Shown piece by piece: positions 1 to 2,814 of a stretch of 5,683 nucleotides of DNA. Origin of the DNA: CAMCXT01 sp046302715. GTDB taxonomy: Bacteria; Bacteroidota; Bacteroidia; M30B66. A model generated the notes under the pieces. It saw nothing but the letters and a program-made list of their open reading frames with translations. It had not been told where the DNA came from and made no database searches. The DNA lies in contig JBKCHQ010000064.1 in assembly GCA_046302715.1 (NCBI GenBank), positions 1 to 5,683 of the forward strand. Direction: 5' to 3'. The stretch's first letter is position 1. The number at the start of each line of letters is the position of its first letter. Position numbers and translations under genes: made by a program.

Positions 1-1
1 C

Positions 2-211
2 AACGAAAGCGGCTTCAACGGTCTTCCGGGCGGTTACCGTGACGACGGTGGAGCATTCGTCGACGTTGGCGAGAACGGTAACTGGTGGAGTTCTACCGAG
101 TACGATACGAAGGATGCGCGGAGCCGCTACCTGAGTTACAACTTTGGCTTTGTGTTCAGGTACTTCTTCAGTAAGGAAGAAGGGTTTTCTGTTCGTTGCC
201 TCAGGGATTAG
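2..211 (+). CDS. FISUMP-domain protein, C-terminal end (5' partial)
   Basis: The frame is open from the left edge to a TAG at 209-211 and gives the last 69 residues of a larger protein. The sequence has the hallmarks of the Fibrobacter succinogenes major paralogous domain, a C-type-lectin/formylglycine-enzyme-like fold: 'LPGGYRDDGG' at residues 8-17, 'NWWSSTE' at 27-33, 'RYLSY' at 42-46 and the closing 'GFSVRCLRD' at 61-69. Such proteins are usually secreted or surface-associated in Bacteroidota and their ligands are mostly unknown. Residues 34-58, between the conserved WWSST and GFSVRC anchors, are rich in Tyr, Phe, Ser and Asp. Of those 25 codons, 17 are NNY types that could come from AAC or AAT. 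The first 60 bases are 60% G+C, richer than the rest of the window. The N-terminus, any signal peptide and the gene's operon context are outside the window. Family assignment is confident; ligand and role are unknown. Confidence 0.85.
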   Translation, partial: NESGFNGLPGGYRDDGGAFVDVGENGNWWSSTEYDTKDARSRYLSYNFGFVFRYFFSKEEGFSVRCLRD

Positions 212-216
212 AATTT

Positions 217-252
217 ATTTGATTCATTTGACAATTTGATTATTTGATTATT
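217..252 (+). repeat. Short ATTTGATT direct repeats after the FISUMP stop
   Basis: The hexamer ATTTGA occurs four times, starting at 217, 226, 234 and 242. Three copies are the full octamer ATTTGATT (217-224, 234-241, 242-249), and the copy at 226 reads ATTTGACA. The 8-9 base spacing makes this a small degenerate tandem array immediately 3' of the coding sequence. Its function is unknown. It may be slipped-strand sequence or part of a conserved 3' flank of this gene type. Confidence 0.6.
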
Positions 253-278
253 ACCGCGAAGCGGTCGAATTTTTTTTT
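250..278 (+). terminator. GC hairpin followed by nine T: probable intrinsic terminator
   Basis: ACCGC (253-257) pairs perfectly with GCGGT (261-265) around a GAA loop. ATT (250-252) can extend the stem with AAT (268-270) if CG at 266-267 bulges out. A run of nine T follows at 270-278. The position 40 bases after the FISUMP stop suits a rho-independent terminator for that gene, although a 5-bp core stem is short. An alternative reading is the small hairpin found downstream of variable regions in diversity-generating retroelements, and the two roles are not exclusive. Confidence 0.5.
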
Positions 279-515
279 GGGGAAATGGCCCTTTACAGCG
301 ATTTACCCGTTTATAAATCTACGTATGATTTATTGCTGGCTATTTATCATTTTGATATAGAATTTTAAAGGTGTATAAATTTAGTCATGATGTAGGCTCC
401 CCAAAAGTAGGCCTTTGAAATTAGAATTCATCAAGCCGCCAGGCGCTAAGGGATTGTTTTTCTTCCACATAATCAATAGCAACCGTCAAAAATATACATC
501 GGGGCAATTCCAGTA
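279..515. other. Convergent intergenic region
   Basis: This stretch lies between the 3' end of the plus-strand FISUMP gene and the 3' end of the minus-strand response regulator. Bases 279-291 hold a G-run and C-run (GGGG, AAAT, GGCCC) that can form a weak 3-bp stem. Bases 300-420 are AT-rich with no convincing gene, RNA gene or promoter. Bases 421-515 fall inside a possible gene remnant on the minus strand, listed separately. No clear terminator was found for the minus-strand operon. Confidence 0.6.
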
Positions 516-519
516 TCAC
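421..519 (-). pseudogene. Possible remnant reading frame, 32 residues
   Basis: On the minus strand a frame runs from a GTG at 519-517, which overlaps the TGA of the response regulator, to a TAA at 423-421. Its end reads 'EEKQSLSAWRLDEF'. The composition looks protein-like rather than random, with charged helical residues and GC-rich codons such as AGC GCC TGG CGG. I recognise no family. It could be a genuine small gene translationally coupled to the regulator, the eroded 3' end of an older gene, or chance. There is no ATG start and no independent support. Confidence 0.15.
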
Positions 520-911
520 TCCAAATTAAATCGTTCTATTTTTTCGCGGGTTAGCGGCTTACATACAAAGTCGTAAACGGCAGGGTAGGAGCGTGCCTTA
601 CTTTCATCGGCATCATCAATAGAGCTTGAAAGCATGATTATTTTACAGTTCTGTTGAACCGCATCGGGCAGTTTCATAAAGGCATCCAGAAAATCAAAGC
701 CGTCCATATCGGGCATGCGAATATCGAGCAGAATAAGTTCCGGATTCGGTGTTTGGCTTGCCTGGTTATTGGCAAGACTTGCCAATGCTTCGCGGGCCGA
801 GTTATAGGTTACAAGCTCATCGCAAAGATTGGTTTGTTCAATAACTTTAGTATTTATGAAAATATCTATAGGATTATCTTCTACTATTCCAACAATTGAA
901 AACTGGCTCAT
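516..911 (-). CDS. Single-domain response regulator (CheY-like receiver)
   Basis: This is a 131-residue protein made only of a receiver domain, the usual length for the family. It would accept a phosphoryl group from a histidine kinase. Visible landmarks are the acidic pair E11-D12 after the first strand ('VGIVEDNP'), phosphoacceptor D63 in 'LILLDIRMPDMDG', the switch Ser at about S95 in 'IIMLSSS', and the conserved K118 in 'VCKPL'. No DNA-binding or enzymatic output domain follows, so it should act in the cytoplasm by binding a partner or as a phosphorelay intermediate. The ATG at 911-909 places the first strand correctly for a receiver. It lies 10 bases downstream of the histidine kinase gene on the same strand, so the two are almost certainly co-transcribed and cognate. 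Fold assignment is very secure; the output partner is unknown. Confidence 0.95.
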   Translation of the reverse strand: MSQFSIVGIVEDNPIDIFINTKVIEQTNLCDELVTYNSAREALASLANNQASQTPNPELILLDIRMPDMDGFDFLDAFMKLPDAVQQNCKIIMLSSSIDDADESKARSYPAVYDFVCKPLTREKIERFNLE

Positions 912-921
912 AAGCTAAATA

Positions 922-2019
922 CTAATCAGGTAAAGTATGAGGTAATGATATTTGAAATTGGGTACCCTTATTAACTTTAGACTGCACAGATATAGAGCCA
1001 TCTAACTTCTTAACCGTTTCGCGAACAATGTAAAGCCCCAAACCCGAGCCGCTGCTTTTGTCGTTGCTGCGGTAGAACATATCGAAGATCTTATCTTGCT
1101 GATTTTCGGGAATGCCAATGCCGTTATCAGACAAGTTAATGTTTATACCTTTTTGCGAAGTGGCGACATCCACCGTTATTTCGGGTTTTCGGGAGGGATG
1201 ACGGTATTTAATAGCGTTGCTGATGAGGTTGTTTAAAATAATCTGCAATCGATTACGGTCGCTCACCATTGATATGGGTCCATTGAGTCGAATTACGTTA
1301 TCGAGTTCAAATTCGCCATTTTCGAGATACCGCAAACCTGAGTTTACATCGTTCAACAACTCTTTTATTGTAATTTCTTCAAGCTGAATCTGGGTACGAT
1401 TATTTCTCGAATAGGCAACAATATCGCGTATAATATTGTCGAGCTTTAGGATGCTCTCTTCCATGAGGCTTACATAATGCAGCAAATGATCTTCTTTTAC
1501 CTCAGATCGTAATAAGTAGAGCAGCCCCAATACCGATGTTAAGGGCGAACGCAAATCGTGCGATGCCGAGTAAACAAAGCGATCGAGTTCAAAATTGATT
1601 TTCTCGAGCTCGCTGTTCTTTTTCTGGAGTTCGTCCATCGAATTGTTGCCGCCCATTTTTGTGGCATCAAGCTCGTTAATTACATCGGGCAACAGCGATA
1701 ATTCTTCAGGCTGCAATACCAAATTAATCTTGCTAAAAAATACTGCCGAAGCCGGTATTTGGCGTCCTACTGCAATGAGGTGGATGTAAGAATTTTTTGT
1801 TCTGACTTCGGTGCAAATTCTAATGAGTTCCTCATGCGGGCCCTCACTGTTTACAATAACCAACGAATGATTTTCAATACTAAATGAGGTCTCAGAAAAC
1901 AAGCAAATCCATATAGCACAATCTGGTAAAGCCGAGCAAATAGCTTGTAATTGCGCTGTTTTTTTGGACTTGGTAAATATGTAAATCTTTGAATTCACAG
2001 AGTATTTTAAGGAGAGCAA
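922..2019 (-). CDS. Soluble sensor histidine kinase with receiver-like N-terminus
   Basis: This 365-residue kinase should autophosphorylate a histidine using ATP and pass the phosphate to the adjacent receiver protein. Residues 147-205 form the HisKA dimerisation domain, with H-box 'SASHDLRSPL' and phospho-accepting H154. Residues 255-362 form the HATPase_c domain: N-box 'NNLISNAIKY' (263-272), G1 'SDNGIGIP' (297-304), F-box 'IFDMFYRS' (311-318) and G2 'GSGLGLYIV' (324-332). All catalytic motifs look intact. A short coiled coil at about 128-148 precedes the H-box. Residues 11-115 alternate hydrophobic strands and helices like a receiver domain but lack the acidic pocket and phosphoacceptor Asp ('LVIVNSEG' stands where it would be), suggesting a pseudo-receiver sensor. 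There is no signal peptide or membrane segment, so it is cytosolic. The start is uncertain: the frame has no ATG before M122, the TTG at 2019-2017 is used here, GTG at 1998-1996 is an alternative, and the frame stays open upstream to about 2178. Confidence 0.92.
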   Translation of the reverse strand: MLSLKYSVNSKIYIFTKSKKTAQLQAICSALPDCAIWICLFSETSFSIENHSLVIVNSEGPHEELIRICTEVRTKNSYIHLIAVGRQIPASAVFFSKINLVLQPEELSLLPDVINELDATKMGGNNSMDELQKKNSELEKINFELDRFVYSASHDLRSPLTSVLGLLYLLRSEVKEDHLLHYVSLMEESILKLDNIIRDIVAYSRNNRTQIQLEEITIKELLNDVNSGLRYLENGEFELDNVIRLNGPISMVSDRNRLQIILNNLISNAIKYRHPSRKPEITVDVATSQKGININLSDNGIGIPENQQDKIFDMFYRSNDKSSGSGLGLYIVRETVKKLDGSISVQSKVNKGTQFQISLPHTLPD

Positions 2020-2181
2020 TTTATAAATAATAAAGGGTTTCGTGAAAAGAGAACATATTTTCCTTCTTAAGCTGTTGAAAATTATTAGTGCTGTGCCAAG
2101 GTTAAAATTCCTGAAATCAAATTTCGGTTTTAAGCGATTTCTTACATCACGTTTAAAATGTTTCCGAATATTTAAACGTCA

Positions 2182-2189
2182 CAAAATTA
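2182..2189 (-). promoter_or_regulatory. Candidate Bacteroidota -7 element for the kinase-regulator operon
   Basis: On the minus strand these bases read TAATTTTG, a perfect match to the TAnnTTTG -7 element typical of Bacteroidota promoters. It points toward the histidine kinase gene and lies about 165 bases upstream of the TTG start. No convincing TTTG -33 element was found at the expected distance, so the call rests on one short motif. Confidence 0.25.
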
Positions 2190-2264
2190 AGTGTTTATGA
2201 TTTTTTGAAGTTGAATTTATGCTGAATTCGTTACGTAAATAGCATGTGTAAGGAAGCGTTTGCG

Positions 2265-2276
2265 GGTTGGCCAACC
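2265..2276. promoter_or_regulatory. 12-bp perfect palindrome (possible operator)
   Basis: GGTTGGCCAACC is its own reverse complement with no spacer, and five T follow at 2277-2281. It lies 53 bases upstream of the ATG of the sorting-domain protein, where a dimeric regulator could bind. As a hairpin it would need to lose central pairs for a loop, so it is a poor terminator. No regulator for it is evident here; the regulator encoded next door has no DNA-binding domain. Confidence 0.3.
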
Positions 2277-2328
2277 TTTTTCTGCAAAGGCAAGTAACAT
2301 TGTATGTAACAAATAAACAACGAAGGCC

Positions 2329-2793
2329 ATGCTACAACGTCCACTTCAATTCGCACTTATTTCGCTCTTTGTTTTAGCGGCAAGCTCATTGCTGGCACAA
2401 ACAAGCGGTGATGGAAAAAGAAGATATCGGGTTACGGCTTTCAAGGCCAGCAATACCGAGGTTAACAGTCTTTCCAATACCGCTGATGCCTTTCCTAAAT
2501 CAACTTTGTATATCCCATCTGCTTTTACACCAAACGGTGATGGCATAAATGATTCTTTTGGAGTAAAGGCAAAAAATGTAAGCGAAATCAACCTTCAGAT
2601 TTTTAATCGTTGGGGCGAGCTGATTTTCGAGAGTCAGGAAATTTCAAATACCTGGGATGGCTCATATAAAGGTACGCCCATCAATTATACCGATGTATTT
2701 GTATATACATTAAAAGCTAAAGGGGTTAACGGCAAACCTCTGCCCGAAGAAAACGGTACCGTTACATTAGTTGCCGATGGTTCTGTTAATTAA
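2329..2793 (+). CDS. Secreted mini-protein consisting mainly of a T9SS type B sorting domain
   Basis: The 154-residue product starts with a clear signal peptide (hydrophobic core 'FALISLFVLAASSLL', likely cleavage near A23-Q24, no lipobox Cys), so it should enter the periplasm by Sec. Residues 25-57 are a polar linker. Residues 58-148 are a gliding-motility-associated C-terminal domain (CHU_C, T9SS type B sorting domain): 'YIPSAFTPNGDGINDSF' at 61-77, 'LQIFNRWGELIFES' at 89-102, 'TWDGSYKG' at 108-115, 'DVFVYTLKAKGVNGK' at 122-136 and final strand 'GTVTLV' at 143-148. Normally this domain is the C-terminal tag of a large cargo protein secreted across the outer membrane by type IX secretion. 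Here there is essentially no cargo. Six extra residues (ADGSVN) follow the last strand, where the family usually ends. The 21-base gap to the next gene implies an operon with the PKD protein. No good ribosome-binding site precedes the ATG, as is usual in Bacteroidota. Domain identity is secure; the job of a stand-alone tag is unknown. Confidence 0.88.
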   Translation: MLQRPLQFALISLFVLAASSLLAQTSGDGKRRYRVTAFKASNTEVNSLSNTADAFPKSTLYIPSAFTPNGDGINDSFGVKAKNVSEINLQIFNRWGELIFESQEISNTWDGSYKGTPINYTDVFVYTLKAKGVNGKPLPEENGTVTLVADGSVN

Positions 2794-2814
2794 CAACATT
2801 TAAAAGAAAAAGCT

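Larger units (their letters stand above)
2020..2328. other. Divergent intergenic region
   Basis: This region separates the minus-strand kinase operon from the plus-strand secreted-protein operon and must hold the promoters for both. It is AT-rich. It contains the candidate -7 motif at 2182-2189 (minus) and a 12-bp palindrome at 2265-2276. The kinase frame remains open through about 2178 without an ATG, so its left half could encode an N-terminal extension if a non-ATG start further upstream is used. No RNA gene or clear plus-strand promoter was recognised. Confidence 0.55.

Noticed and set aside
431..460. GC-rich segment AGCCGCCAGGCGCT as a terminator for the minus-strand operon
   Set aside because: Pairing requires a bulge and leaves a one-base loop, so no stable hairpin forms, and no T-run follows on the minus strand.
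400..597. Plus-strand stop-free stretch across the end of the response regulator ('LEFIKPPGAKGLFFF')
   Set aside because: It has no ATG, overlaps the conserved receiver gene antisense, and resembles no known protein.
654..899. Plus-strand open frame of 81 codons antisense to the response regulator
   Set aside because: It is fully covered by a confident receiver-domain gene on the other strand and the translation is Ile/Lys/Cys-rich without any motif.
2259..2302. TTTG (2259-2262) and TAACATTG (2295-2302) as a plus-strand Bacteroidota promoter
   Set aside because: The boxes are 32 bases apart instead of about 19-20, and the second has a mismatch to TAnnTTTG.
2346..2591. Minus-strand open frame of 81 codons
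   Set aside because: It is antisense to the signal peptide and sorting-domain gene, which has an unmistakable family signature.
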